From Polynucleobacter sp. TSB-Sco08W16 (GTDB lineage: Bacteria; Pseudomonadota; Gammaproteobacteria; Burkholderiales; Burkholderiaceae): a DNA stretch of 64,000 nucleotides. The stretch lies in contig NZ_CP061291.1 of assembly GCF_018687455.1 (NCBI RefSeq), positions 744,001 through 808,000 on the forward strand. Direction: 5' to 3'. Numbering within the stretch: the stretch's first letter is position 1; every line of letters begins with the position of its first letter. Position numbers and translations under genes: made by a program. The notes under the pieces were generated by a model that saw only the letters and a program-made list of their open reading frames with translations, did no database searches and was not told where the DNA came from. Below are positions 52,304 through 61,690 of the stretch, piece by piece.

Positions 52304-53020
52304 ATGCAAATGCGCTTTAAGAAAATTGCTTATTTCTGCATAGGTTTACCAATTTTTTTTGGGGCCCAGCCTATTTGGGCTGCAAACTTGAATGAGGTTG
52401 ATCTTGTTAATAGTACAAGCGTACCCACTATTGACGAGGAAATTAAAACCCTTAAGTTTCTAGTAAAAAAAGAAATTGCCTCACAAGCGCTTATCCAATC
52501 CGAAGTAAGGGCTGATGTTATCCAACTCAAGTCTGGTAATGAGGCTTTAGTTGCGTCACTTAAGCAGAATGCGCTCACACAGGATAGTCAATTTTCTCAA
52601 TTACGCGACTATTTCCATCTTAATAACCTCATCCTCTCCATCTTTACTTTCGTGCTACTAATAGTGCTTTGGATGCTAAGAGGGGTTAATAAAAAACTTG
52701 CCAAAGGGATTGAAATTAGGCTTGGCGGGCTTTCGGATAGAGAGAATGAAAAAAAACCACTAGACTCGCCTGGTGGAGGCAATCAGCTTTTTGTCAAAGA
52801 GGGCGATGATGCATCTTCTGAAGGCTTTGGTGCCGTCAATCGGGGCGTTTCTGCTGAGGATTTGCACAGAATGTTAGGTCGCCAGCTCGGGCTAGAGGAG
52901 GGAGAGTCTGTTCGTACTCCTCCTGCTAAACAAGATGAAGCGCTGGCTAATGAGATACATTCGGTCATCAAAAAAAGAATGATGGGATTTATGCGGCCCA
53001 CTCAGCCCCCAAAACTCTAG
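52304..53020 (+). CDS. Unknown envelope protein with signal sequence and one membrane helix
   Basis: 238 residues, no recognised family. An N-terminal export signal (1 to about 27, ending QPIWAAN) precedes a charged, probably coiled-coil segment (about 45-105, EEIKTLKFLVKKEIASQALI). A transmembrane helix follows at about 107-126 (NNLILSIFTFVLLIVLWML), then a Gly/Asp/Glu-rich cytoplasmic tail with LHRMLGRQLGLEEGE. The predicted topology puts the coiled coil in the periplasm and the tail in the cytoplasm, where it could contact the bactofilin encoded just upstream. The adjacency suggests a membrane anchor for the filament, but nothing in the sequence proves it. Confidence 0.7.
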   Translation: MQMRFKKIAYFCIGLPIFFGAQPIWAANLNEVDLVNSTSVPTIDEEIKTLKFLVKKEIASQALIQSEVRADVIQLKSGNEALVASLKQNALTQDSQFSQLRDYFHLNNLILSIFTFVLLIVLWMLRGVNKKLAKGIEIRLGGLSDRENEKKPLDSPGGGNQLFVKEGDDASSEGFGAVNRGVSAEDLHRMLGRQLGLEEGESVRTPPAKQDEALANEIHSVIKKRMMGFMRPTQPPKL

Positions 53021-53284
53021 CAATTTTTCATCTTACTCTGACTATTCTACCCTAGGTTTATGAATATAAATATTCATAAAAACAATTACTTATGTAATTT
53101 TGTGCAAGTGATACATTACAGTTTGCCCCTATAAACTGCTGATCCAACTACAAACAAATCTATTGTCTTTCCTGCAGACTCAGCGAGGAGACCTTCTTTT
53201 ATTGCTTATGAATCGACAATTACTGTCGGCCCATAAGGATGACTGTTATGAGTCTCATTTTTGCAAAATCAAAAGCCATAACTA

Positions 53285-54298
53285 TTAATTTAAATCCACT
53301 TGCAGTTTTGCATCTTTCACCAACTTGGCCCACTGGTTGCGGTCCTTAACGATGAACTTGCTAAAGGCAGCAGGACTACCACCACCATCTTCTGCGCCCA
53401 CCTCAGCCAATTTCGCTTGAATTTCTGGTTTACGTAAGATGGTGTTTACGTCCACATTAATCTTATCGACAATTTTAGGATCCAACTTAGCAGGTCCCAT
53501 CAAGCCATACCAGGCAGTAGCTTCAAAGCCTACGTAGCCCAGCTGTTCCATGGTTGGTAAATTGGGGTAGGCAGCAGAACGCTTAGTGCGTGTCTGTGCA
53601 AGAGGAATCACTTTGCCACTTTGAATATGCGGTGTTGCAGCGCTCATAGTTTCAAAAGCATAGGTGATATGACCAGCCATCAGGTCAACCAAGACTGGGC
53701 CGCTACCTTTGTAGGGAATATGTAAAGCTTGTGTTCCTGCCATGTGCATAAAGAGTTCGTAAGCTAAATGCTGTGTACTACCATTGCCAGCGGAACCAAA
53801 ACTCACCTTGCCTGGATTTTGTTTCATGTAAGCCACGAGATCTTTTACATTTTTAGCAGGGGCATCCACATTGGCAATTAAGATATTTGGCGTAATACCT
53901 AATAAAACAATTGGTGTGAAATCCGTATTGGCGTTATAGGACATTTTTTGTCCAAGCGCTGGAATGATGGAAAGAGCGTTAACATGAGCTAAGCCGAGGG
54001 TGTATCCATCTGGGGGCGATTTAGCAACTAGGTCAGCAGCAATCGTACCCGCTGCTCCGCCGCGATTATCAATCACAACCTGTTGACCCCACATTTGCGA
54101 AAGATTAATTGCAATGATGCGCGCAATAGCATCTGAGCCACCGCCAGGAGGAAAGCCAACAAATAGTTTTACTGGTTTATCGGGCCAATTCTTTGCTTGA
54201 GCATAAGCACCTTGAGAAAAAACGAGTGCACTGAGTGATAGGGCTAAGCAGCCCAATAAATGTGCTCGGCGTTTGCCTTGTCTATTGCTAAAAATCAT
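53285..54298 (-). CDS. Bug-family tripartite tricarboxylate transporter substrate-binding protein
   Basis: Periplasmic solute receptor of 337 residues. The signal peptide (1 to about 34, ending SQGAYAQA) is followed by the hallmark KPVKLFVGFPPGGGSDAIAR of Bug/TctC proteins, then DNRGGAAGTIAADLVAKSPPDG, NPGKVSFGSAGNGSTQHLAY and YKGSGPVLVDLMAGHITYAF. Bug proteins are greatly expanded in Burkholderiales and bind carboxylates or amino acids. No TctA/TctB membrane genes are adjacent, so it is an orphan receptor. It is separated from hemW by 45 bases on the same strand. The ligand is unknown. Confidence 0.9.
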   Translation of the reverse strand: MIFSNRQGKRRAHLLGCLALSLSALVFSQGAYAQAKNWPDKPVKLFVGFPPGGGSDAIARIIAINLSQMWGQQVVIDNRGGAAGTIAADLVAKSPPDGYTLGLAHVNALSIIPALGQKMSYNANTDFTPIVLLGITPNILIANVDAPAKNVKDLVAYMKQNPGKVSFGSAGNGSTQHLAYELFMHMAGTQALHIPYKGSGPVLVDLMAGHITYAFETMSAATPHIQSGKVIPLAQTRTKRSAAYPNLPTMEQLGYVGFEATAWYGLMGPAKLDPKIVDKINVDVNTILRKPEIQAKLAEVGAEDGGGSPAAFSKFIVKDRNQWAKLVKDAKLQVDLN

Positions 54299-54343
54299 TA
54301 CTTGTCTCCGCGCGGGAATTTGGTATTTAGTAGGAGACTTACT

Positions 54344-55531
54344 TTAACTGAGAAATAGCTCTTGAAGATTATTGAGATAGCGTAAACCCTGATCTGTAGC
54401 CATCAGTTTGCTTGGGTTCTCATCAAGCAATCCTTTCTTGCAGGCCTCATCAATAGGCTTGCTAATGACATTCAAAGGCAGCCCCGTGCGCTCGCTAAAC
54501 GTATTGGTATCTACACCATCACTAAGCCGCAAAGTATTGAGCATGAATTCAAAAGGTAGATCTTTGGGGTCGATCTCACGGGATTCAATTAAGGCATTAC
54601 CTTTGCTCTCCATGGCAGCCATATAGGTCTCTGGATGACGTTCCCGAACTTGACGGGTGATTTTGTTTGGAAAGGAAATCTTGCCATGAGCACCGGCACC
54701 AATGCCGATGTAATCGCCAAAGCGCCAGTAGTTCAGGTTGTGTTTGCACTCCTGATCTTTCTTGGCGTAGGCAGAGACTTCATAACGCTGATAACCAGCT
54801 TTGGTGAGTAGATCTAAATTCTGTTCAAAGATGGCATCAATATCATCTTCATTAGGCAGCTTGGGTGGAAAGCTCGCAAAGTAGGTATTCGGTTCAAGCG
54901 TGAGGTTGTATAAAGACAGATGTGGTGTTTTAAATGACAGGGCAGTTTCTATATCTGCCTTGGCAGCCTCAAGACTTTGATTGGGTAATCCATACATCAG
55001 ATCTAGGTTGACGGACTTAAAGTTGTCTAAAGCTATCTGGATGGCCCGCTTCGCTTCTTCACCATTGTGAATGCGCCCCAATGCCTTAAGCTGTTCATCT
55101 TGAAAGCTCTGCACTCCAATCGATACACGATTAATACCGCATTTGGCAAAGGCGGCAAACTTATCCGCCTCAATGGATCCCGGATTGGCTTCCATCGTGA
55201 TCTCGGCGTTAGGCTCTAAATTGACCCGAGCGCGTACGGCAGAAAGGAGTTCATCCATACCCTCAGGTGATAACAAACTCGGTGTACCGCCCCCAATGAA
55301 AATGCTATGTACCTGTCGACCCCAAATATTGGGAAGCTCCGTTTCTAAATCAGCAATTAAGGCCTTGATATAGCGCTTCTCATCAAACCCACTTTTACCA
55401 ACACCATCCTTTACTTGATGGGAATTGAAGTCGCAATAAGGACATTTCTTTTCACACCAAGGAAAGTGAATGTAGAGCGAAAGTGGGGGGAGTGCTGTTA
55501 AGGAAACAGCTTTCGCTGGCAAATTAGGCAC
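54344..55531 (-). CDS. hemW: Radical SAM heme chaperone HemW
   Basis: Oxygen-independent coproporphyrinogen oxidase-like protein that in characterised cases transfers heme rather than oxidising coproporphyrinogen. 395 residues. The radical-SAM cluster motif FPWCEKKCPYCDF has cysteines at 26, 30 and 33. FIGGGTPSLL and TMEANPGSIE (SAM contacts), GVQSFQDEQLKALGR and DLMYGLPNQ follow, and the HemW C-terminal domain (FMLNTLRLSDGVD) is present. A single CxxxCxxC with no fourth Cys directly behind it fits HemW rather than HemN. Its start overlaps the end of rdgB by 8 bases, so rph-rdgB-hemW form one operon. Confidence 0.92.
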   Translation of the reverse strand: MPNLPAKAVSLTALPPLSLYIHFPWCEKKCPYCDFNSHQVKDGVGKSGFDEKRYIKALIADLETELPNIWGRQVHSIFIGGGTPSLLSPEGMDELLSAVRARVNLEPNAEITMEANPGSIEADKFAAFAKCGINRVSIGVQSFQDEQLKALGRIHNGEEAKRAIQIALDNFKSVNLDLMYGLPNQSLEAAKADIETALSFKTPHLSLYNLTLEPNTYFASFPPKLPNEDDIDAIFEQNLDLLTKAGYQRYEVSAYAKKDQECKHNLNYWRFGDYIGIGAGAHGKISFPNKITRQVRERHPETYMAAMESKGNALIESREIDPKDLPFEFMLNTLRLSDGVDTNTFSERTGLPLNVISKPIDEACKKGLLDENPSKLMATDQGLRYLNNLQELFLS

Positions 55532-56114
55532 GAGACTTCAATTGGGTAATTAATTCACGTAATGCCTGGCCGCGATGGCTAATGACATTCTTCTTTGTTG
55601 GCTCTAACTCTGCTGCAGTCAAACCTAATTCCGGCAAGAGGAAGTGAGGGTCATAGCCAAAGCCATTGCTTCCTTTGGCATGATCTATAAATTGACCATA
55701 CCAGCGAGTTTGCACAATGAGAGGCTCAGGATCATCGGCACTATTTACAAATACGAGTGCACAAACATAATGCGCGCCTCGATCTGATTGATTTTTTAAT
55801 TCCTCAATCAGCTTTTGGTTATTGGCAGCATCATTGGCTGGCTCTCCCGCAAAGCGCGCTGATAACACGCCAGGCTGTCCATTTAAGGCATGCGCACAAA
55901 TACCGGAGTCATCCGCTAATGCAGGAAGACCGCTCGCTGCACTGGCATGACGTGCTTTAGCAAGGGCATTTTCAACAAAGGTGTGATGAGGCTCTTCTGC
56001 CGAGGGAATGCCTAATTCTCCTTGCGGAATTACTTGGAAATCCAAGGGCGCTAATAAAGCTTGAAACTCCCGTACCTTGCCAGCGTTATTAGAAGCGAGA
56101 ACGAGCTTTTGCAT
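55524..56114 (-). CDS. rdgB: XTP/dITP pyrophosphatase (non-canonical purine NTPase)
   Basis: House-cleaning enzyme hydrolysing XTP, ITP and dITP to monophosphates. At 196 aa it is the usual length. The start LVLASNNAGKVREF is the substrate-binding signature. ALADDSGICAHALNGQPGVL and GSNGFGYDPHFLLPE hold catalytic and metal-binding positions, and VISHRGQALREL closes the active site. It is sandwiched between rph (4 bases upstream) and hemW (overlapping), a common arrangement in proteobacteria. Confidence 0.96.
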   Translation of the reverse strand: MQKLVLASNNAGKVREFQALLAPLDFQVIPQGELGIPSAEEPHHTFVENALAKARHASAASGLPALADDSGICAHALNGQPGVLSARFAGEPANDAANNQKLIEELKNQSDRGAHYVCALVFVNSADDPEPLIVQTRWYGQFIDHAKGSNGFGYDPHFLLPELGLTAAELEPTKKNVISHRGQALRELITQLKSRA

Positions 56115-56118
56115 AGGA

Positions 56119-56859
56119 TTATTTCAGTGCTTCGATCTGTAATTGAGTGAGCTCTTGAATTCCTAACTCGGCCAAATCTAGCAGGGCAGTTAACTCACTT
56201 CTAGAGAAGGCGGCTCCTTCAGCTGTGCCTTGCACTTCAATCATGCCACCTTTACCAGTCATGACAACATTCATATCGGTGTCGCATGAAGAGTCTTCTG
56301 GATAATCTAAATCCAGTACTGGAACACCTTGATAGATACCCACAGAGATAGCTGCAACACTATCAATGATCGGATCTTGTGTGAGAGCGCCACTTTTCAG
56401 TAGTTGGTTAACGGCATCGCGTGCTGCAACATAAGCACCAGTAATGGAAGCGGTTCGTGTACCACCATCCGCTTGCAATACATCGCAATCTAAATGAATC
56501 GTGCGTTCACCCAAGATTTCTAAATTGAAGACGCTGCGCATTGCACGGCCAATGAGACGCTGAATTTCTTGAGTGCGACCCGATTGCTTGCCGCGAGCCG
56601 CTTCACGATCACTGCGGGTATGAGTGGAGCGGGGCAGCATGCCGTATTCCGCCGTAACCCACCCTTCGCCAGAACCGCGCTTGTGAGGAGGCACCTTATC
56701 GAGGATGCTGGCGGTACACAAAACCTTGGTATCACCAAAAGCAATCAAAACGGAGCCTTCAGCATGTTTAGTAAAGCTGCGAGAGATTGTAACGGGACGC
56801 AAGTCTTTTGGTTTGCGACCGCTTGGGCGGTTGACGGTGCTTGAATTTGGGCTGCTCAT
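56119..56859 (-). CDS. rph: Ribonuclease PH
   Basis: Phosphate-dependent 3'-exonuclease that trims tRNA 3' ends. 246 residues. Conserved stretches include SVLIAFGDTKVLCTASI, GWVTAEYGMLPRSTHTR, GRTQEIQRLIGRAMRSV, the phosphate-site Asp region TIHLDCDVLQADGGTRTA, and the C-terminal VMTGKGGMIEVQGTAEG. First gene of the rph-rdgB-hemW operon, divergent from yicC with a 42-base gap. Confidence 0.96.
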   Translation of the reverse strand: MSSPNSSTVNRPSGRKPKDLRPVTISRSFTKHAEGSVLIAFGDTKVLCTASILDKVPPHKRGSGEGWVTAEYGMLPRSTHTRSDREAARGKQSGRTQEIQRLIGRAMRSVFNLEILGERTIHLDCDVLQADGGTRTASITGAYVAARDAVNQLLKSGALTQDPIIDSVAAISVGIYQGVPVLDLDYPEDSSCDTDMNVVMTGKGGMIEVQGTAEGAAFSRSELTALLDLAELGIQELTQLQIEALK

Positions 56860-56901
56860 GGATTTGTCCTAAAGGGGCTATAAAGAATCTACAATGTCCC
56901 T

Positions 56902-57831
56902 ATGATATCGAGCATGACTGGTTATGGCAGCGCTTCTCGTCAAGTCTCCCTAGGAGCTGGCGTAGTTGCTGATCTGCAGGTGGAATGTCGGGCTGTTAAC
57001 AGCCGCTTTCTGGATTTAGGCTTTCGTCTGCCGGACGAATGTCGCGGGGCGGAGCCCGCCTTGCGAGAAATGGCTACCCAAAGCCTTTTCCGGGGTAAGG
57101 TAGAGTTTCGGGCGGCATGGCGGGTCAATAGTGGTGCCGCAGGGGCTGCCAAGAGCAATCCCCATGCCTTAGGGGCAATTAATAAAGATCGCCTAGATGC
57201 GCTCTATACCCTTCAAGAAAAAGCCCAAGAAGCCTTTCCAAAAGCGCAAGAGATGAGTATTGCTGAAGTCCTGCGTTGGCCCGGGATTGTTTCTGAGCCT
57301 CGTGGGGAAGAAGAGGGCTGGATTGCTGCAACGGTTGAAGCTGGACGTGCCGCCTTAGAGGCGCTCATGAGCAGTCGACATGCAGAAGGACAAGCTTTGG
57401 TTGGTGTATTGACCAACATTACTAAAAAGATGCGCGAGATCGTCAAAGCAATTGAGCCTAAGGTTCCTGAATATGTCGCGCAATATCAAGAAAAACTCAC
57501 CGAACGCTTATCAGAAGCATTGGCTGCGCAAGAACAAGCTAAGGCCGGCACAGAACTCATGGAGCGTATTCGTCAGGAAGTGGTTCTCTATGCTGTGCGT
57601 ATTGATGTGGCGGAAGAGTTTGCGCGCTTAAAGACCCATCTACAGGCTGTTGACACCGCATTAGCTGGTAAGGGACCGGTAGGTAAGCGCTTAGATTTTC
57701 TAATGCAAGAACTCAATCGCGAAGCTAATACCCTCAGCTCCAAATCGGTTTCTGAGGAATGCACGCAAGCAGCCCTTGAGTTGAAGCTGCTTATTGAGCA
57801 AATGCGTGAGCAAGTGCAAAATCTGGAATGA
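56902..57831 (+). CDS. yicC: YicC-family endoribonuclease
   Basis: 309-residue member of the YicC family; the E. coli member has been linked to degradation of small RNAs. The family start ISSMTGYGSASR is intact. VECRAVNSRFLDLGFRLPDE follows, then the C-terminal DUF1732 part: GKGPVGKRLDFLMQELNREA and NTLSSKSVSEECTQAALELK, with a glutamate-rich helical middle. It sits immediately upstream of gmk, a conserved pairing. Confidence 0.93.
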   Translation: MISSMTGYGSASRQVSLGAGVVADLQVECRAVNSRFLDLGFRLPDECRGAEPALREMATQSLFRGKVEFRAAWRVNSGAAGAAKSNPHALGAINKDRLDALYTLQEKAQEAFPKAQEMSIAEVLRWPGIVSEPRGEEEGWIAATVEAGRAALEALMSSRHAEGQALVGVLTNITKKMREIVKAIEPKVPEYVAQYQEKLTERLSEALAAQEQAKAGTELMERIRQEVVLYAVRIDVAEEFARLKTHLQAVDTALAGKGPVGKRLDFLMQELNREANTLSSKSVSEECTQAALELKLLIEQMREQVQNLE

Positions 57832-57861
57832 TGAGTCATTCATAATCCGTACAATTGATCT

Positions 57862-58500
57862 ATGACTAGTCCAAATTTGACCCCTTCTTATCAAGGCAGT
57901 ATGTTGATGATTGTGGCGCCATCTGGTGCGGGTAAGTCTTCCCTAGTCAATGCGCTATTAAAAGAAGATGCTGGATTAAAACTATCCTTATCCACTACGA
58001 CGCGTTCACCAAGACCCGGTGAAGTCGATGGCAAGGATTATCGGTTTGCCTCTAAAGAAGATTTCATTGTTGAAAGAGACCAAGGTCATTTTCTAGAATG
58101 GGCAGAAGTGCATGGTCATTTTTATGGCACTTCAAAACCTTGGATCGAATCTCAGATGCAAGCGGGTAGTGATGTGATGCTCGAGATCGATTGGCAGGGC
58201 GCACAACAAATTCGCAAACTCATTCCATCGGTGCAGTGGATCTTTATTTTCCCTCCCTCGATTGAAGCTTTAGAGGAGCGTTTGCGTAAACGTGGCCAGG
58301 ATGATGAAGCCACCATTCAAAGACGTTTAGCTGCTGCCCATATCGAGTTGCAGCATGCCCATGAGGCCGATTACATCGTGGTGAACGATTCTTTTGATCA
58401 GGCTCTAGTCGACCTCAAGCATATTTTGGCTTCCAGCCGACTACGCTCTGGACCCAGTATGGCCCGAAATCCAGCTCTTTTAAGGCGCCTTGGGGTTTAA
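57862..58500 (+). CDS. gmk: Guanylate kinase
   Basis: Phosphorylates GMP to GDP with ATP. 212 residues. The P-loop APSGAGKSS is at 19-27. The GMP-binding region has STTTRSPRPGEVDGKDYRFA and FLEWAEVHGHFYGTS, followed by MLEIDWQGAQQIRK, the lid LEERLRKRGQDDEATIQRRL and HEADYIVVNDSFDQAL. Internal Met14 is an alternative start closer to the fold. It links to rpoZ and spoT downstream, a nucleotide/stringent-response group conserved in proteobacteria. Confidence 0.96.
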   Translation: MTSPNLTPSYQGSMLMIVAPSGAGKSSLVNALLKEDAGLKLSLSTTTRSPRPGEVDGKDYRFASKEDFIVERDQGHFLEWAEVHGHFYGTSKPWIESQMQAGSDVMLEIDWQGAQQIRKLIPSVQWIFIFPPSIEALEERLRKRGQDDEATIQRRLAAAHIELQHAHEADYIVVNDSFDQALVDLKHILASSRLRSGPSMARNPALLRRLGV

Positions 58501-58544
58501 TCAGTTATCCTATAGGTATTGAAGCTAAATTAAGTGAGTCCAGC

Positions 58545-58748
58545 ATGGCCCGTATTACTGTAGAAGATTGCCTGAAAACCATTCCAAATCGTTTTGAACT
58601 CGTATTGGCTGCGACATATCGCGCTCGTCAATTGGTTCAAGGTCACTCCCCACGTGTTGAGTCCAGAGATAAAGCTACAGTAGTTGCTTTGCGCGAAGTA
58701 GCTGCTGGTGTTACTGACCGTGACATGTTGACCAAAGTTCCTTTGTAA
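58545..58748 (+). CDS. rpoZ: RNA polymerase omega subunit
   Basis: 67-residue small subunit that aids RNA polymerase assembly and, in proteobacteria, forms part of a ppGpp site. MARITVEDCLKTIPNRFELV and the following ATYRARQLVQG helix are diagnostic. The length is typical for betaproteobacteria. It lies 44 bases after gmk and 15 before spoT. Confidence 0.97.
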   Translation: MARITVEDCLKTIPNRFELVLAATYRARQLVQGHSPRVESRDKATVVALREVAAGVTDRDMLTKVPL

Positions 58749-58763
58749 TTTAGGAGTTCCGGT

Positions 58764-61166
58764 GTGGAGCTCCCTTTAGGAACAACCAAGACATCGGAAT
58801 TAGTAGGAGGGGTCTCGCCCAATGAGGCCTCCTTTGGGGTAGCTCAAAAAGATTTACTCGTTACCCCATCAGATACATCTCTAGGTAGTCATTCTCAAAA
58901 CGGCAAGAAGTCGATCATTGCGACTTTGTTGGCTCAGTCGAGCCGTCATTTGTTTGGACCAACCTCTGCGCCTGCTTTACCTCTTAAACATCAGGTGGTT
59001 TCAATTGAGGGCTTGCTCTCGAAACTTACCTATCTCAAGCCTGAAGAGATCGTCCAAGTAAAAAAAGCCTTTCAGTTTTCTGATGCGGCTCACTTAGGTC
59101 AGTATCGCCACAGTGGCGAGCCTTACATCACCCATCCTGTAGCCGTTGCAGAACTCTGCGCTACCTGGCGCTTAGATGCCCCTTCAATCATGGCGGCGCT
59201 CTTGCATGATGTGATTGAGGATACGGGTTGCACTAAAGCCGATTTAGTAGAAAAGTTTGGCAATAAGGTGGCTGAGCTAGTTGAGGGTCTGACTAAGCTC
59301 GACAAATTGGAATTCCAAAGTCATGCAGAAGCTCAGGCTGAGAGTTTCCGCAAAATGTTTATGGCGATGGCGCGAGATGTTCGCGTCATTCTTGTGAAGC
59401 TAGCAGACCGCACTCACAATATGCGCACGCTTGATGCTGTGCCGATGGAAAAGCGCCGTAGGGTAGCTGCAGAAACCATTGAGATTTATGCCCCCATTGC
59501 GCATCGCCTTGGATTAAATATCATCTATCGTGATTTGCAGGATCTGAGTTTCCGTTACTCGATGCCAATGCGCTTTCGGGTCATTGAAGGAGCCGTAAAG
59601 CGGGCGCGTGGCAATCGTAAGGAGATGGTTGAAAAGATTTTGCAAGCCTCTCGTATGGCTTTTGCAAAAGCTAATCTAGAGGTCGATCTACGCGGTCGTG
59701 AAAAAACGCTTTATAGCATCTACAACAAGATGCGCGCTAAGCACGTCAGCTTTTCTCAAGTGTTAGATGTCTATGCATTCCGTGTCACGGTTGGCAGCAT
59801 AGATGAATGCTATCGTTCCTTAGGTATCTTGCATTCTCTTTTTAAGCCGATGCCAGGTAAGTTTAAGGATTACATTGCGATTCCGAAACTCAACGGCTAT
59901 CAATCCCTACACACCACTTTATTAGGGCCATCTGGTGTGCCGGTTGAGTTCCAGATTCGCACTACCGATATGCACGCCGTAGCAGAAGCGGGCGTTGCAG
60001 CGCATTGGGCTTATAAAGACGGATCGCCTGATATGAGCGAAGTACAAAACCGCGCTCATCAATGGCTCCAATCTTTGATTGATATTCAAGATAGCAGTGG
60101 CGACTCACAAGAATTCTTAGAGCACGTCAAAATCGATTTATTCCCGGATGCGGTTTATGTGTTTACGCCCAAGGGGCAAATTCGTGCACTTCCTAGGGGC
60201 GCTACCGCTCTTGACTTTGCTTATTCAATTCATAGTGACTTGGGTAACACCTGTGTCGCCGTCAAAGTAAATGGTCTGCAATTACCACTTCGCAGCGAGC
60301 TGAAGAATGGCGACATTATTGAAGTCGTGACTTCAGGTAATTCACAGCCGAATCCTGGCTGGCTGGCATTTGTACGAACAGGTAAAGCTCGTGCATCGAT
60401 TCGCCATTCATTAAAGACGAAACATTACTCAGAATCACTACAGTTGGGTGAGCGATTGCTTGCCAATGGCCTGCGCCAGCAAGGCGTAGATGCTGCATTA
60501 CTAACCCCCGAGATTTGGGAAAAACTCATGCACTGGACGGGTGATAAAACCCGCGAAGAGGCATGCGTCAATATCGCCCTTGGTCGCCGTTCTCCTCAAG
60601 AGCTGGCGATTCGTCTCAAGATCTTGATTGATGATGAGGGTGGGGGTGAGCAGATGCGTCTTGGTGCCGCAGATTGGGTTGCGCCAAACCAAGAATCACA
60701 TCAGCATCAGCGTCAGGCTATCCTAGTCGATGGTCGAGAGGGCAATTCGATTCACTTCCAATCTTGCTGTCATCCAATTCCAGGCGACGGCATCATTGGT
60801 TACCTTGGAAAGGGTGAGGGCCTGCAAGTTCATATCCATGACTGCTCTGTTGCACTCCGAATGCTTTCTAAAGATAGCGATAAGTGGGTGGAGGTTGAGT
60901 GGGCTAAGGAGCTCAATCGAGAATTTGAAGTTGACCTAGCAATCGATACACGTCAAGGTAAGGGTGTCTTGGCACGCGTGGCTAGTAGCGTTACTTCTGC
61001 CGACTCCAATATTATGAATGTCTCGATGGAAGATCGCTTTAAAGAAGACTCCGTAACTATTCGCTTCACCATTCAAGTCTATGACCGCCTGCACTTATCT
61101 AAAGTGATGCGTAGCTTGCGTACGAACCCAGATGTCATGCGCGTGACTCGTACGCGCGCTCTTTGA
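58764..61166 (+). CDS. spoT: Bifunctional (p)ppGpp synthetase/hydrolase SpoT/Rel
   Basis: Controls the stringent-response alarmone. 800 residues. A GTG start at 58764 is supported by a Shine-Dalgarno TAGGAG at 58751-58756. The first ~75 residues (Ser/Thr-rich, ending near HQVVSIEGLL) are a non-conserved extension. The HD hydrolase domain follows (HDVIEDTG near residue 150, YRHSGEPYITHPVAVA before it, KLADRTHNMRTL), so hydrolysis should be active. The synthetase domain has GREKTLYSIYNKMRAKHVSF, LDVYAFRV and EFQIRTTDMHAVAEAGVAAH. TGS (DAVYVFTPKGQIRALPRGAT), a zinc-finger-like CCHPIPGD and a C-terminal ACT domain complete the long Rel layout. Confidence 0.95.
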   Translation: MELPLGTTKTSELVGGVSPNEASFGVAQKDLLVTPSDTSLGSHSQNGKKSIIATLLAQSSRHLFGPTSAPALPLKHQVVSIEGLLSKLTYLKPEEIVQVKKAFQFSDAAHLGQYRHSGEPYITHPVAVAELCATWRLDAPSIMAALLHDVIEDTGCTKADLVEKFGNKVAELVEGLTKLDKLEFQSHAEAQAESFRKMFMAMARDVRVILVKLADRTHNMRTLDAVPMEKRRRVAAETIEIYAPIAHRLGLNIIYRDLQDLSFRYSMPMRFRVIEGAVKRARGNRKEMVEKILQASRMAFAKANLEVDLRGREKTLYSIYNKMRAKHVSFSQVLDVYAFRVTVGSIDECYRSLGILHSLFKPMPGKFKDYIAIPKLNGYQSLHTTLLGPSGVPVEFQIRTTDMHAVAEAGVAAHWAYKDGSPDMSEVQNRAHQWLQSLIDIQDSSGDSQEFLEHVKIDLFPDAVYVFTPKGQIRALPRGATALDFAYSIHSDLGNTCVAVKVNGLQLPLRSELKNGDIIEVVTSGNSQPNPGWLAFVRTGKARASIRHSLKTKHYSESLQLGERLLANGLRQQGVDAALLTPEIWEKLMHWTGDKTREEACVNIALGRRSPQELAIRLKILIDDEGGGEQMRLGAADWVAPNQESHQHQRQAILVDGREGNSIHFQSCCHPIPGDGIIGYLGKGEGLQVHIHDCSVALRMLSKDSDKWVEVEWAKELNREFEVDLAIDTRQGKGVLARVASSVTSADSNIMNVSMEDRFKEDSVTIRFTIQVYDRLHLSKVMRSLRTNPDVMRVTRTRAL

Positions 61167-61171
61167 ATGAA

Positions 61172-61672
61172 CTATAAATACTGAACATCTAGTATTTCTA
61201 TTTCAGTAGGGCCCGTTGGCGTTTGAATCGTCACGCAATCACCCAATCTTGCTTTGATCAAAGCTTTGGCAATGGGCGATACCCAGCTCACGTGGTTTTT
61301 CTCTAAGTCGACCTCATCGACACCCACAATAGTGATGGTGGTCTCTTTTCCCGCATTCTTGCCCTCTAGAGGGGAGTAAGACACGGTAGCCCCAAAAAAG
61401 ATCTGCTCAGCATCAGCATCACCGGTTTTTCTCGCCAAATTATCGACAACAACAGCAAATTCAAGGCGTTTATTGAGGAAGCGAATACGTCGATCAATCT
61501 CCCGAAGTCGCTTCTTTCCGTAGATATAGTCCCCATTTTCCGACCGGTCACCATTGCTGGCCGCCCAGTGCACAACCTTCACAACCTCAGGCCGATCAAG
61601 GTTTAGAAGCTGTAGGAGCTCGGTTTTAATCCGCTCGTGACCAGCGGGGGTGATGTAGTTCTTCTCTTCCAT
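61172..61672 (-). CDS. greB: Transcription elongation factor GreB
   Basis: Rescues backtracked RNA polymerase by stimulating transcript cleavage. 166 residues from the ATG at 61672 (MEEKNYITPAGHERIKTELL). The open frame continues to 61768 but runs through the opposite strand of tRNA-Arg, so the longer start is rejected. The N-terminal coiled coil carries the acidic tip (NGDRSENGDYIYGKKRLREI), and the C-terminal FKBP-like domain has FFGATVSYSP and GVDEVDLEKNHVSWVSPIAK. Several residues, including NGDYIYGKKRLREIDRR, fit GreB better than GreA. It converges on spoT with a 5-base gap. Confidence 0.93.
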   Translation of the reverse strand: MEEKNYITPAGHERIKTELLQLLNLDRPEVVKVVHWAASNGDRSENGDYIYGKKRLREIDRRIRFLNKRLEFAVVVDNLARKTGDADAEQIFFGATVSYSPLEGKNAGKETTITIVGVDEVDLEKNHVSWVSPIAKALIKARLGDCVTIQTPTGPTEIEILDVQYL

Positions 61673-61690
61673 GGCATAATTATGGCTGTT

